DNA from: Gemmatimonadota bacterium
Lineage (GTDB): Bacteria; Gemmatimonadota; Gemmatimonadetes; Gemmatimonadales; Gemmatimonadaceae
DNA: 12,146 nucleotides
NCBI GenBank assembly: GCA_947475795.1
Contig: CANJOX010000058.1
Span: forward strand, 1-12,146
Reading direction: 5' to 3'
The first letter of the stretch is position 1. The number at the start of each line of letters is the position of its first letter. Positions 1 to 7,599 of this stretch are shown in pieces. Both the position numbers and the translations under genes were made by a program. The notes beneath the pieces were generated by a model. The model was not told the origin of the DNA. It did no database searches and saw nothing but the letters and a program-made list of their open reading frames with translations.

Positions 1-662
1 CGCGCGCCAGCCGGCGACACGAACGCACCGGCAACGTTGGTCACCCTCTCGGACGGTGTCAACCGCACCTGCGACGACGTGTCGCGCCGACGCATGAGCA
101 CGTCGTTCCAGACCGGCAGCTGCCATGCCGCCCCGAGCGCGACGGCAAGCTGCTCCGCCTGGTTGTAGCCCCGCGTGCGGTAGCGGTCGCGAGACAGCGG
201 CACCGGGACGAGCGCGGTGCGCTCACGGCGCACGTCGTCCGGCCAGTCCAGCCGTGCCATGCGCGCCGCCATCGGCTGCGCGGCGGCGTGCCAGCCGTCG
301 TACTTGAGGGCGTGCACGAGGGCGGTGCCCGTCCCTTCGTCCATCCGGCACACCGAGCGTACCGCACGGATGCTTGGCAGCAGCCGCGGACACCAGCGGC
401 AGGGCGGAAGCCCACCGGAGGGCTCGCTCTCCGGCGGCAGCGGAACGGAGAGTGAGAGCCGCGGCTGGCCACAGCGCTGGCACTGCGGCCACGGCAACGG
501 CGCCAGCCGGGCGAGGCACAGCCCGCACACCACCCCACCCGCCTCAATGCGATGCGGCCCGCGACACACCGCGCAGGCCGAGGGCATCAGCAATTCGATC
601 GCGCCGCGCGCCATCCCCCGAAACAGGGCGCCGGTACGCGAGACCACGGGCCCGACGCGCAT
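1..662 (-). CDS. comF: ComF family protein (phosphoribosyltransferase-like), 3' end beyond window
   Basis: This is the N-terminal 220 residues of a ComF protein; the reading frame runs off the left edge. ComF proteins are cytoplasmic competence factors that link DNA uptake to recombination and carry an N-terminal zinc finger and a PRTase fold. Seen here: Cys pairs at residues 30/33 and 46/49 (CAVC and CGLC), further pairs at 61/64 and 88/91, then the PRTase core with LVPVPL at about 151-156 and RGYNQ at 164-168. The C-terminal PRPP-binding motif must lie outside the window. The ATG shares its A with the aroE stop (TGATG), which favours translational coupling and supports this start; Met17 (codon beginning at 614) is a shorter alternative. 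The family call is firm. A role in transformation is inferred, because many non-competent bacteria keep ComF homologues. Confidence 0.93.
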   Translation of the reverse strand, partial: MRVGPVVSRTGALFRGMARGAIELLMPSACAVCRGPHRIEAGGVVCGLCLARLAPLPWPQCQRCGQPRLSLSVPLPPESEPSGGLPPCRWCPRLLPSIRAVRSVCRMDEGTGTALVHALKYDGWHAAAQPMAARMARLDWPDDVRRERTALVPVPLSRDRYRTRGYNQAEQLAVALGAAWQLPVWNDVLMRRRDTSSQVRLTPSERVTNVAGAFVSPAGA

Positions 663-1567
663 CACACGGGATCGGGGTGCGCCACCGGACGGATCCCGAG
701 CGCGTCCCACATTGCGTGACGCGGAGCCGGCACGCCGAACCAGCATTCAAACGCCGCGGCGCCCTGCTCCACCAGCATGCGCAAGCCGTCTTCCGCCCGA
801 TGCCCGGCGGCGCGGCACGCGCGCACCCACGGCGTCTCACCGCGGCGGTACACCAGGTCGAACACGGCCGCACGCGGAGGCAACAGGCCGATCTCGACCG
901 GCCAGTCGTCGTCCCGCAACCCAACCGGCGTGGCATTGATGACGAGACGCGCGTCCTGCAGCGCCCCCGCCGCCTCATGTTCCGCCACCACGCGCGCGTC
1001 GACCCCCAGGCGCTCTAGCAACGCCGCCGCCCGGGAGGGTGTACGGGCCACGATCGTGATGGCGCGGGCGCCAGCGTCCTGCAAGGCAATCAGCGTGGCG
1101 GCCGCCGACCCGCCGGCGCCGAACATGACGACGGGGAGCTCAGACCACACTGCCGGCGCGCTACCGATCAGCGCGCGGAGCACCGCTGCGGCGCCGGCCA
1201 CGTCCGTGTTGTGGCCTACCAGCGTCCCCCGTTCCGTCCAGAACGTATTCACGGCACCGACGCGCCGGGCGACGGCCGTCGTCCACTGCACGCAGCCCAT
1301 GGCAAGCTCCTTGTGGGGCAGCGTGATGTTGCCGGCCACACGCTCACTGGCGCACGCCGCGAGGAACGCCGGGACCTGCTCTGCCGCGAGTTCTTGCCGC
1401 CCATAGCGCACCGCACTCCCGATGTGATCGAGCGCGGCGTTCTGAAAGATCGGAGAGAGGGAGTGCGCCACCGGCTGCCCGATGATCACCAGCGCGGACG
1501 GCGGCGCGCTGGCGCGATCCGGAGCCGGCGCGGCACCCACGTGGCCGTCAGGGGGCCGGTCGTCCAC
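662..1567 (-). CDS. aroE: Shikimate dehydrogenase (NADP+)
   Basis: AroE reduces 3-dehydroshikimate to shikimate with NADPH, the fourth step of the chorismate pathway, in the cytoplasm. Numbering from the GTG at 1567 (301 residues), the substrate-binding HSLSP is at 35-39 and NITLPHK ends in the catalytic Lys at 86. The catalytic Asp of HNTD is at 122. The nucleotide-binding loop GAGGSAA is at 150-156, followed by NATPVGL at 211-217 and the C-terminal GLRMLVEQ helix. All key residues are present. The start is uncertain. GTG 1567 overlaps the preceding phosphatase gene by 20 bases, GTG 1540 (292 residues) lies just after that stop, and the frame is open up to a GTG at 1663. None has a clear ribosome-binding site, and the fold proper begins near residue 26. 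The stop overlaps the comF start by one base. Confidence 0.93.
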   Translation of the reverse strand: MDDRPPDGHVGAAPAPDRASAPPSALVIIGQPVAHSLSPIFQNAALDHIGSAVRYGRQELAAEQVPAFLAACASERVAGNITLPHKELAMGCVQWTTAVARRVGAVNTFWTERGTLVGHNTDVAGAAAVLRALIGSAPAVWSELPVVMFGAGGSAAATLIALQDAGARAITIVARTPSRAAALLERLGVDARVVAEHEAAGALQDARLVINATPVGLRDDDWPVEIGLLPPRAAVFDLVYRRGETPWVRACRAAGHRAEDGLRMLVEQGAAAFECWFGVPAPRHAMWDALGIRPVAHPDPV

Positions 1568-2012
1568 GCTCAGCCACAACGCGGTCAAGGATCGCGCGGA
1601 TCTCCTGCTCCAGCTCGGCGTAGGTCGCACGATACACCGCGAGGTCTCCTCCGAAGGGATCACTCACCGGGCGGGGCGCGCCGCCAGCAAATTCGGTGAG
1701 CAGCCACGAACGACCGCTGCCGCCAAGGGCCTCGACGCGGTCGAGATGATGCGGCCCCATGACGAGGATCAGCTGCGCTCCCGCAACCAGATCGCTGCCC
1801 AGCGCACGCGCGCGATGCTCACCGATGTCGATGCCATGTTCGAGCGCGACGAGCATCGCCCCGTCCGATGCCGGTGCGTCGGGCCACGCGCTCGTCCCGG
1901 CGCTGCCGACCGTGAGGTCGGCCACGGCACGGTCGTCGATCAGGCGCCGCGCGATGGCTTCCGCGAGCGGACTCCGACAGGTATTGCCGGTGCAGACGAA
2001 GAGCAGGTGCAT
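1548..2012 (-). CDS. Low-molecular-weight phosphatase, YwlE-like (putative protein-arginine phosphatase)
   Basis: This 154-residue cytoplasmic protein has the full low-molecular-weight phosphatase fold. The P-loop CTGNTCRS starts at the nucleophile Cys7 and includes Arg13. The general acid is Asp118 in DPFGG, and SAGTSA at 37-42 is the usual second loop. Position 11 is Thr. In Bacillus YwlE the same residue at the same number favours phosphoarginine, and Cys7 and Asp118 also match YwlE numbering, so arginine phosphatase activity is a reasonable inference. Plain tyrosine phosphatase activity remains possible. The frame is open upstream to 2129, but the ATG at 2012 places the P-loop at the family-typical position seven. 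It starts 23 bases after the tsaC stop; in Bacillus ywlC (a tsaC homologue) and ywlE are also close neighbours. The 3' end probably overlaps aroE. Confidence 0.9.
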   Translation of the reverse strand: MHLLFVCTGNTCRSPLAEAIARRLIDDRAVADLTVGSAGTSAWPDAPASDGAMLVALEHGIDIGEHRARALGSDLVAGAQLILVMGPHHLDRVEALGGSGRSWLLTEFAGGAPRPVSDPFGGDLAVYRATYAELEQEIRAILDRVVAERGRPAP

Positions 2013-2035
2013 ACGGAGCGCGGGCCTCGTCGTTG

Positions 2036-2707
2036 TCAGGTGTCGCCGAGCAGGCCCGGCACGCATTCGCGCAGCTGGACCGCCGTCAGGACACCGGGGC
2101 GGATCACCCGGGGACGCCGACCCGTGCAATCCACCACAGTAGATGAGCGCGACGGCGCCAAGCGACCGCCGTCGAGCACGTGCAACAGCCCGCTGTGAAT
2201 CGCCTCAGGCCACTGCGAGACAATTTCTTCCGCGGTCATCGCCGGCGGTACCCCGGGGCGGTTGGCACTCGTGCTGGTGATCGGGTCGCCGTATGCCGCG
2301 AGCAGACGTTGCAGCCCGGGGTGCGGCGTCCAGCGCACCGCCACGCCCCCTTCCGGTCCGCGCAAGCGCCCAGGCACGCGATGGTCACCGCCCGGGAGGA
2401 CGAGGGTGAGCGGACCGGGCCAGAAGCGCGCGGCCAGGTCAGACGCGTACGTCGGCATGATCAACCCGAGCCGGCCGATCTGCGCCGGATCGTTGATCAG
2501 CAGCAGGAACGGCTTTCCCGGCGGACGCCCCTTCAGTCGGACGAGTGCCTCGACGGACTCGTGGTCGACCGCGGTGCCAAACCCGTACACCGTCTCGGTG
2601 GGATAGGCGAGCACGCGCCGCGCCGACAGGTGACCGAGCGCCTCGCGCAGCGCGGCCTCCACCTCGACCGGCGACCAGAAGGGGACAGTGAGCGCGTCAG
2701 GACGCAT
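2036..2707 (-). CDS. tsaC: Threonylcarbamoyl-AMP synthase (Sua5/YciO/YrdC family)
   Basis: The enzyme makes threonylcarbamoyl-AMP from threonine, bicarbonate and ATP, the first step of the t6A modification at position 37 of ANN-decoding tRNAs. At 223 residues it is a single YrdC domain, as in TsaC, without the extra C-terminal domain of long Sua5 proteins. Visible motifs are YPTETVYGFG at 35-44, KGR at 59-61 followed by KPF, GPLTLVL at 98-104, VAVRW at 122-126, STSANRPG at 145-152 and a C-terminal SSTVVD. The conserved KxR and SxN nucleotide-binding elements are both present. The ATG follows the ispD stop by 12 bases. The paralogue YciO is less likely because the motifs match TsaC well, but the sequence alone does not exclude it. 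Confidence 0.92.
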   Translation of the reverse strand: MRPDALTVPFWSPVEVEAALREALGHLSARRVLAYPTETVYGFGTAVDHESVEALVRLKGRPPGKPFLLLINDPAQIGRLGLIMPTYASDLAARFWPGPLTLVLPGGDHRVPGRLRGPEGGVAVRWTPHPGLQRLLAAYGDPITSTSANRPGVPPAMTAEEIVSQWPEAIHSGLLHVLDGGRLAPSRSSTVVDCTGRRPRVIRPGVLTAVQLRECVPGLLGDT

Positions 2708-2719
2708 GACGACCAGCCG

Positions 2720-3496
2720 CTACTCCGGCAGGAGGCTGAGGGCATCGGCACGCGCGAAGTCTGTTTCGTCCGTGATCTTCATCCCCCGCTCGCTCCCCCT
2801 CACCACAACCACCGGCAGGCCGAGCCGCTCCAGCAGGCCGGCATCGTCCGTTGCGCCGATCCCGTCACGCCGCGCCGCGATGTGCGCCTGTTCGAGCATG
2901 AGCCGGGGAAACGCCTGGGGCGTCTGCGCGCGCCACAAGCCCGTACGGTCCACCGTCCGCACGATGCGACCGTCGGCATCGACTTCCTTGAGCGTGTCCA
3001 CAACAGGCAACGCGGCGATGGCCCCGTGTCCCTTGCGCGCCTCGGTGATCACACGGTCGATGGTCGCGTCGGTGACGAGCGGTCGCGCCGCATCGTGCAC
3101 GACCGCGATCGCCACCGATTCGGGGAGATCCTCAAGTCCGTTCACGACACTCTCGTGCCGTTCCCGCCCGCCGACTGAGACAAGCAGCCGATCGACATCG
3201 CACTGAAACAGCCAGGGCGGCGGATCGGCCGCGTAGGCTTTCGGCAGGACGACCACGACCAAGGCCACATCGGGACGCGCCATGAAGGCTTGCACGCTGT
3301 GGAGGAGGGCCGGCTTGCCGGCAATCCACCGGAACTGTTTGAGTTCCGTACTCCCTGACCGCGACCCGGATCCACCGGCCACGATGACGACGCCCACGTC
3401 GCGCGTGACACCGGTCGTTGGCTGCGACTCGTCGGTCCGGGAGGCGACGACCGGCGGGGGTATCACACGCCGCGGGGGTACTGGTGCGTCAGTCAT
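2720..3496 (-). CDS. ispD: 2-C-methyl-D-erythritol 4-phosphate cytidylyltransferase
   Basis: IspD joins CTP and methylerythritol 4-phosphate to give CDP-ME in the MEP isoprenoid pathway. The 258 residues contain the CTP-binding loop AGGSGSRSG at 40-48, the catalytic-region Lys53 in LKQF, GGRERHESV at 109-117, HDAARP at 134-139, then WRAQTPQAF and a C-terminal MKIT segment equivalent to the usual NIKxT. There are two oddities. The first 33 residues are a Pro-rich extension not typical of the family, and the usual Pro before Lys-Gln is Leu. A GTG at residue 34 would remove the extension but leave almost nothing before the first strand. The ATG overlaps the radA stop as ATGA, which supports the long form. 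No ispF follows; tsaC comes next. Confidence 0.94.
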   Translation of the reverse strand: MTDAPVPPRRVIPPPVVASRTDESQPTTGVTRDVGVVIVAGGSGSRSGSTELKQFRWIAGKPALLHSVQAFMARPDVALVVVVLPKAYAADPPPWLFQCDVDRLLVSVGGRERHESVVNGLEDLPESVAIAVVHDAARPLVTDATIDRVITEARKGHGAIAALPVVDTLKEVDADGRIVRTVDRTGLWRAQTPQAFPRLMLEQAHIAARRDGIGATDDAGLLERLGLPVVVVRGSERGMKITDETDFARADALSLLPE

Positions 3497-4893
3497 TTCG
3501 CGTCCGCGCCGACGGTTTTTTGAAGGACATCGTTGAGGGTGCGCACGCCGACCAGGACGATATCGCCGGACACCTTGCGCGGTATGGCCCGGTCCGAGAG
3601 ATACGCGCGCGTCATGCCGAGCTTGGCGGCTTCGGCCAGTCGCCGCTCCACCTGCGACACGGGACGCACTTCACCGCCCAGGCCAACTTCGCCGAGGAAG
3701 ATCGCCTGCGCCGGCAGGGGCTTGTCGACCACGCTCGACGCGATCGCGGCGACAATCGCGAGGTCGACACTGGGCTCGCGTACGCGCATGCCGCCGACGA
3801 CGTTGCAGAACACGTCGAGCTGGGCGCACGAGAAGCCGCCGCGCTTGTCGAGCACGGCCAGCAGCAGCGCCAATCGCTGAGTATCCAGGCCGTTGGCCAC
3901 GCGCTGCGGCGTCCCGAAACCGGCCCGCGCGGCCAAGGCCTGCACCTCGACTAGCACGGGGCGCGTCCCTTCCATGAGCGCACACACCGCGCTCCCGCTG
4001 GCCACGTCCCGCCGATCGCCCAGAAACAGCGCCGACGGATTCTCGACGGGAATAAGCCCCGTCTCGACCATGCGGAACACGCCGATCTCGTCCACGGACC
4101 CGAAGCGGTTCTTGGTGGCGCGCAACACGCGATGATCGAGTGTGCCGTCGCCCTCGAAGTACAGCACGGTGTCCACGATGTGCTCGAGGGTCTTTGGACC
4201 GGCGATCCCGCCACCTTTCGTCACGTGGCCGATCACGAACACCGCCGTGCCAGAATCTTTCGCGAAGCGCATCAGGCGCGCCGCGCACTCGCGTACCTGC
4301 CCCACATTGCCGGGGGCGCCCTCGAGCAGTTCGGTGTGCACCGTCTGGATTGAGTCCACGATGAGCACGCTGATCCGACGACCGTCGGCGGCGGGCTGCG
4401 CCGCGGTGGCGAGGATGGTTTCGAGCGAGGTCTCCGTGAGCAGCGACACCGACGACGCATCTTCAGCGAGGCGATCGGCACGGAGCCGCACCTGCAGCGC
4501 ACTCTCCTCACCGGACACGTACAACGTGGCCAGTCCGGCCGCTTCGAGCCGCGCCGCGACCTGGAGCAACAGCGTGCTCTTGCCGATGCCGGGTTCACCG
4601 CCCACGAGCACCATGCTGCCGGGTACGATGCCGCCACCGAGCACGAAATCGAACTCGTTCAGGTGCGTCGTCCAGCGCGGGGTATCCGCGGCGGTCACGC
4701 GGCCCAGCATGACCGTGCTGCCGGCCACACCGGCCACGCTGCGCGCCGCCGTACGCTTGCTGGTGGGCACGGCAGACACGATCTCCTCGCCGAGCGTATT
4801 CCACGCGCCGCACCCCTCGCAGCGCCCCGCCCACTTTGGACTCTCTGCCCCGCATTCGGCACAGCGGTACACGGTCTTGGCCTTGGCCATCAT
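3493..4893 (-). CDS. radA: DNA repair protein RadA (branch-migration ATPase)
   Basis: RadA is a RecA-like hexameric ATPase that drives branch migration during homologous recombination and natural transformation. Numbering from the ATG at 4893 (466 residues), a C4 zinc finger has Cys at 11, 14, 25 and 28. The Walker A GEPGIGKST is at about 99-107, the Walker B VLIVDS at 176-181, and the RadA-specific KNRFG at 261-265. The C-terminal third is the Lon-protease-like domain, including LGEVGLGGEVRPV. Length and domain order are normal and there is no intein. An adjacent ATG at 4890 and a GTG at 4917 inside dnaB are alternative starts; the ATG pair just after the dnaB stop gives the usual N-terminus (MAKAKTVYRC). 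The stop overlaps the ispD ATG. Together with comF downstream it suggests recombination or transformation capacity, which is inference. Confidence 0.96.
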   Translation of the reverse strand: MMAKAKTVYRCAECGAESPKWAGRCEGCGAWNTLGEEIVSAVPTSKRTAARSVAGVAGSTVMLGRVTAADTPRWTTHLNEFDFVLGGGIVPGSMVLVGGEPGIGKSTLLLQVAARLEAAGLATLYVSGEESALQVRLRADRLAEDASSVSLLTETSLETILATAAQPAADGRRISVLIVDSIQTVHTELLEGAPGNVGQVRECAARLMRFAKDSGTAVFVIGHVTKGGGIAGPKTLEHIVDTVLYFEGDGTLDHRVLRATKNRFGSVDEIGVFRMVETGLIPVENPSALFLGDRRDVASGSAVCALMEGTRPVLVEVQALAARAGFGTPQRVANGLDTQRLALLLAVLDKRGGFSCAQLDVFCNVVGGMRVREPSVDLAIVAAIASSVVDKPLPAQAIFLGEVGLGGEVRPVSQVERRLAEAAKLGMTRAYLSDRAIPRKVSGDIVLVGVRTLNDVLQKTVGADAK

Positions 4894-4900
4894 GCGGTCG

Positions 4901-6397
4901 TCAGAATGGGGTGCCACCGAAATCGTCGGGCCCCTTCACCAGCTTCGGCCCGCCGAAATCCGGCCTCCCCCCGCCGTAGTCATTCGGGGCCTGACGCGCC
5001 GAGAAGTTGTCGAACCGGGTGTACTGCTTGTGGAAGTACAGGCGCGCACTGCCGATGGGGCCGTTACGCTGTTTGCCGATAATGATCTCCGCCTTGCCTT
5101 CGAGATCGGGATCCTTCAAGCGGCCGTTCTCATCACGTTCGGCGTACACTTCCTGCCGGAAGATGAACATGATCACGTCGGCGTCCTGCTCGATGGCGCC
5201 TGATTCACGCAGGTCGGAGAGCTGCGGACGGCCCTTGTCGTCGCCGGTCCGTTGTTCCGGCGCACGCGAGAGCTGGGAGAGTGCGACGACCGGCACGCCG
5301 AGCTCTTTCGCGAGGGCTTTGAGGCCACGGGAAATCTGCGAGACTTCCTGCTGACGGTTCTCGACACCGGCGGGCCCGGTCATGAGCTGCAGGTAGTCGA
5401 CAATGATGAGCCCCAGGTCGTGGTCCGCCTTGAGCCGGCGCGCCTTGGCGCGCATCTCCAGAATGCTGATGCCGGGGGTGTCGTCGATGAAGATGGGCGC
5501 ATGGCTCAGGATACCGGCGGCCTGCGCCAGACGTGGCATCGATTCGTCGAGAGCCCGACCACCTTTACGCAGCGCCTGCGCATCGATCAACGCTTCGGAG
5601 GCGAGCATACGCTGCACAAGCGACTCCTTGCTCATTTCGAGCGAGAAGAACGCGACCGGCACCTTGGCCGTGATGGCCGCGTGCTGCGCGATGTTCAGCG
5701 TGAACGCTGTCTTGCCCATCGACGGGCGTGCGGCAACGATCACGAGGTCCGCCGGCTGGAAACCGGACGTCATGAAATCGAGCTCGTTGAAACCGCTTGG
5801 AACCCCGGTGATCGCCGCCTCGCGCTGGGCGAGCAGCTCCAGCTTCTCCATGGCCGGCCACAGCAACTCCTTGATGCGCGAGAACCCGGTCCGCTCCTTC
5901 GACTGCCCCAGCGAGAAAATGCGGGTTTCCGCCGAATCGAGCAGATCCGACGCCGGCAGGCGCCCTTCGAAGGCCTCCGACACAATCTCGGTGGAGACTT
6001 CGATCAGGCGCCGCAGCAACGCTCGCTCCTTCACGATCCGGGCGTGGTACTCCACATTCGCGACCGTGGGCACCGCATCCAGCAGGAACCCGAGGTACTC
6101 GCGACCGCCGGCGTGTTCCAGCTCCCCGCGCCGTTCGAGCTCATCCGCGAGCGTGAGCGGATCGACCACACTGCCACGCTCGGTGATCGAGATCATCGCA
6201 CGGAACAGCCGCCGATGTCCCTCGCGGTAGAACATCGTGTCATCCACATGCTCGGCGGCACGCATGATGGCGTCTGCGTCGAGCAACATGGCGCCCAGCA
6301 CGGCCTGCTCCGCTTCCTCGGACCAAGGCGGACGTCGCTCCTTGAACGGGTCACGCACGGCGGGCACAGCGGCATTCGAAACGGCGAGGCTGGTCAT
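4901..6397 (-). CDS. dnaB: Replicative DNA helicase DnaB
   Basis: DnaB is the hexameric 5'-3' helicase of the replication fork. The protein has 498 residues. The N-terminal DnaB domain spans about 25-130, the linker helix about 150-190, and the RecA-like domain starts near 197. Walker A is ARPSMGKT at 223-230, Walker B IIVDYLQL at 331-338, and ALSQLSR at 372-378 and the GKQRNGPIG region at 441-449 are typical. No intein is present. After RFDNF (461-465) there is a Gly/Asp-rich tail of about 33 residues with repeated DFGG or DYGG units that ends DDFGGTPF. The ATG overlaps the glycosylase stop as ATGA, which fixes the start, although the frame is open further upstream. No helicase loader gene is seen nearby. 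Confidence 0.97.
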   Translation of the reverse strand: MTSLAVSNAAVPAVRDPFKERRPPWSEEAEQAVLGAMLLDADAIMRAAEHVDDTMFYREGHRRLFRAMISITERGSVVDPLTLADELERRGELEHAGGREYLGFLLDAVPTVANVEYHARIVKERALLRRLIEVSTEIVSEAFEGRLPASDLLDSAETRIFSLGQSKERTGFSRIKELLWPAMEKLELLAQREAAITGVPSGFNELDFMTSGFQPADLVIVAARPSMGKTAFTLNIAQHAAITAKVPVAFFSLEMSKESLVQRMLASEALIDAQALRKGGRALDESMPRLAQAAGILSHAPIFIDDTPGISILEMRAKARRLKADHDLGLIIVDYLQLMTGPAGVENRQQEVSQISRGLKALAKELGVPVVALSQLSRAPEQRTGDDKGRPQLSDLRESGAIEQDADVIMFIFRQEVYAERDENGRLKDPDLEGKAEIIIGKQRNGPIGSARLYFHKQYTRFDNFSARQAPNDYGGGRPDFGGPKLVKGPDDFGGTPF

Positions 6398-7599
6398 GAT
6401 CCGGGTTGGTCCGCGTGAGCGGCACGCGACGCGTCGAGAATGCGGCGGGCGAGCTTGACATCCTCCCACGTGGGGCGCTTCCACGCTTCGTTGCGCAGCA
6501 GCGCTGCGGGGTGATACGTGACGATAAGCGGAATCCCGTGAATACGGTGCACACGCCCGCGCAGCGCACCGATACCGGTCGAGGTTTGCAGCAGCGTCTG
6601 CGCCGCCACACGTCCGAGCGCCAGAATCACGCGGGGACGCACGAGCTCGATCTGGCGCACCAGATACGGCTGACAGGCGGCGACCTCCTCGGGCAAGGGG
6701 TCGCGATTTCCCGGTGGACGGTGCTTCAGGACGTTGCAGAGGAAGACGTCCTCGCGCGACAGCTGAATCGCGCCGAGAATCTTCGTGAACAACTCTCCCG
6801 CCTCCCCGACGAACGGCCGACCCGACTCGTCCTCGCCGACACCGGGTGTCTCTCCCACGCAGAGCAGCTCCGCCGAGACGTTGCCCTCGCCCGGCACGGG
6901 GTGCTTGGCCGTTGCGTGCAAGGCACATCGGCGGCAGCCGGAGACATGGCGCGCCAACTCCTCGAGGGTCGGGAGCGAGGCGATGTCCCGGGCGGCGTCG
7001 GGCACGGTCAGGCGGGCCGCGTCAATTCCCGCGGGGAGTTCCAACGCGACCAGCCACGCCGGCAGGTCTCGCGGCGTCGCCTCCGCGGGTGCCACGTCAG
7101 CCGTCGGCCGCCCTTGCAGCCGGTCGAGGTCCCCAGCGACCGGTGCCGCGGCGGACGACGCCGCCGACGGAATCGGGGCCGATACCCGGGGTGCCGTCGC
7201 GCCCGGTTCGCCGGGGCGTGCGGCACCGGCATTACGCAGCGCTTCACGCCAGTCGGTCGACGCACCGCGGTCGAAGCGCACCTCCGGTGTCGGCGGCGGG
7301 GTGGCTGGCGCCGAAGGGGCCGTGTGGGCGACATCCATGCCGGGGCCGGCATCAGGCCACGGTGGCGCCTCACCGTGCGGCGCCGACGCGTCGACCTCGC
7401 GATCCGACCGCTGCGGTGCCCTCGGTCGCGGCGACGCCCCCGCCGACGGTACGCCGCCGGCAGCACGGGGAGACGCAACAGACTTCGCACCGATCAACGA
7501 CAGCACATCGTCAACGGCGAGACCGTCGAGCACGAGCTCCGATTCGCCGAGCTCGCGACGCTGCTCGAGATAGCGACGCAGGCGCTCCTTAGCGTCCAC
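6394..7599 (-). CDS. Uracil-DNA glycosylase, family 4-like, with long N-terminal extension
   Basis: The C-terminal half (about residues 212-401) is a family 4 (UDGa-type) uracil-DNA glycosylase, which removes uracil from DNA to begin base excision repair. Numbering from the GTG at 7599, the motifs are CRRC at 222-225, GETPG at 249-253, EDESGRPFVG at 256-265, the LKHRPPGNR block from 291, Cys309, and the active-site HPAALLR at 363-369. The usual third Fe-S cysteine, in KCRPP, is His293 here. Residues 1-38 look helical and charged. About 40-200 are Ala/Pro-rich low complexity, so the protein is roughly twice the family's usual length. The start is uncertain: the GTG overlaps the coaBC end by 11 bases and an ATG at 7629 overlaps more. 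The stop overlaps dnaB as ATGA, suggesting coupled expression with replication. Confidence 0.9.
   Translation of the reverse strand: MDAKERLRRYLEQRRELGESELVLDGLAVDDVLSLIGAKSVASPRAAGGVPSAGASPRPRAPQRSDREVDASAPHGEAPPWPDAGPGMDVAHTAPSAPATPPPTPEVRFDRGASTDWREALRNAGAARPGEPGATAPRVSAPIPSAASSAAAPVAGDLDRLQGRPTADVAPAEATPRDLPAWLVALELPAGIDAARLTVPDAARDIASLPTLEELARHVSGCRRCALHATAKHPVPGEGNVSAELLCVGETPGVGEDESGRPFVGEAGELFTKILGAIQLSREDVFLCNVLKHRPPGNRDPLPEEVAACQPYLVRQIELVRPRVILALGRVAAQTLLQTSTGIGALRGRVHRIHGIPLIVTYHPAALLRNEAWKRPTWEDVKLARRILDASRAAHADQPGS

Noticed and set aside
1568..1663. Longer N-terminus for AroE from a GTG at 1663.
   Set aside because: It would overlap the phosphatase gene by over 100 bases, and the added residues are low-complexity shadow; AroE needs little before its first strand.
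2013..2129. Longer N-terminus for the phosphatase, overlapping tsaC.
   Set aside because: The P-loop must be near the N-terminus in this family, and the ATG at 2012 places the nucleophile at residue 7 as in YwlE.
4901..6397. Search for an intein in dnaB or radA, both frequent intein hosts.
   Set aside because: Both Walker A regions are uninterrupted, and protein lengths are normal for the families.
5252..6418. A 388-codon plus-strand frame opposite dnaB, and similar long plus-strand frames at 2180-3178, 4142-5203 and 6406-7653.
   Set aside because: All lie opposite clearly identified minus-strand genes and show no recognisable domain.
6398..6928. In-frame upstream extension of dnaB that would add 177 residues.
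   Set aside because: The extra part is Arg/Gly-rich shadow of the glycosylase catalytic region; the ATGA start at 6397 gives a normal DnaB N-terminus.
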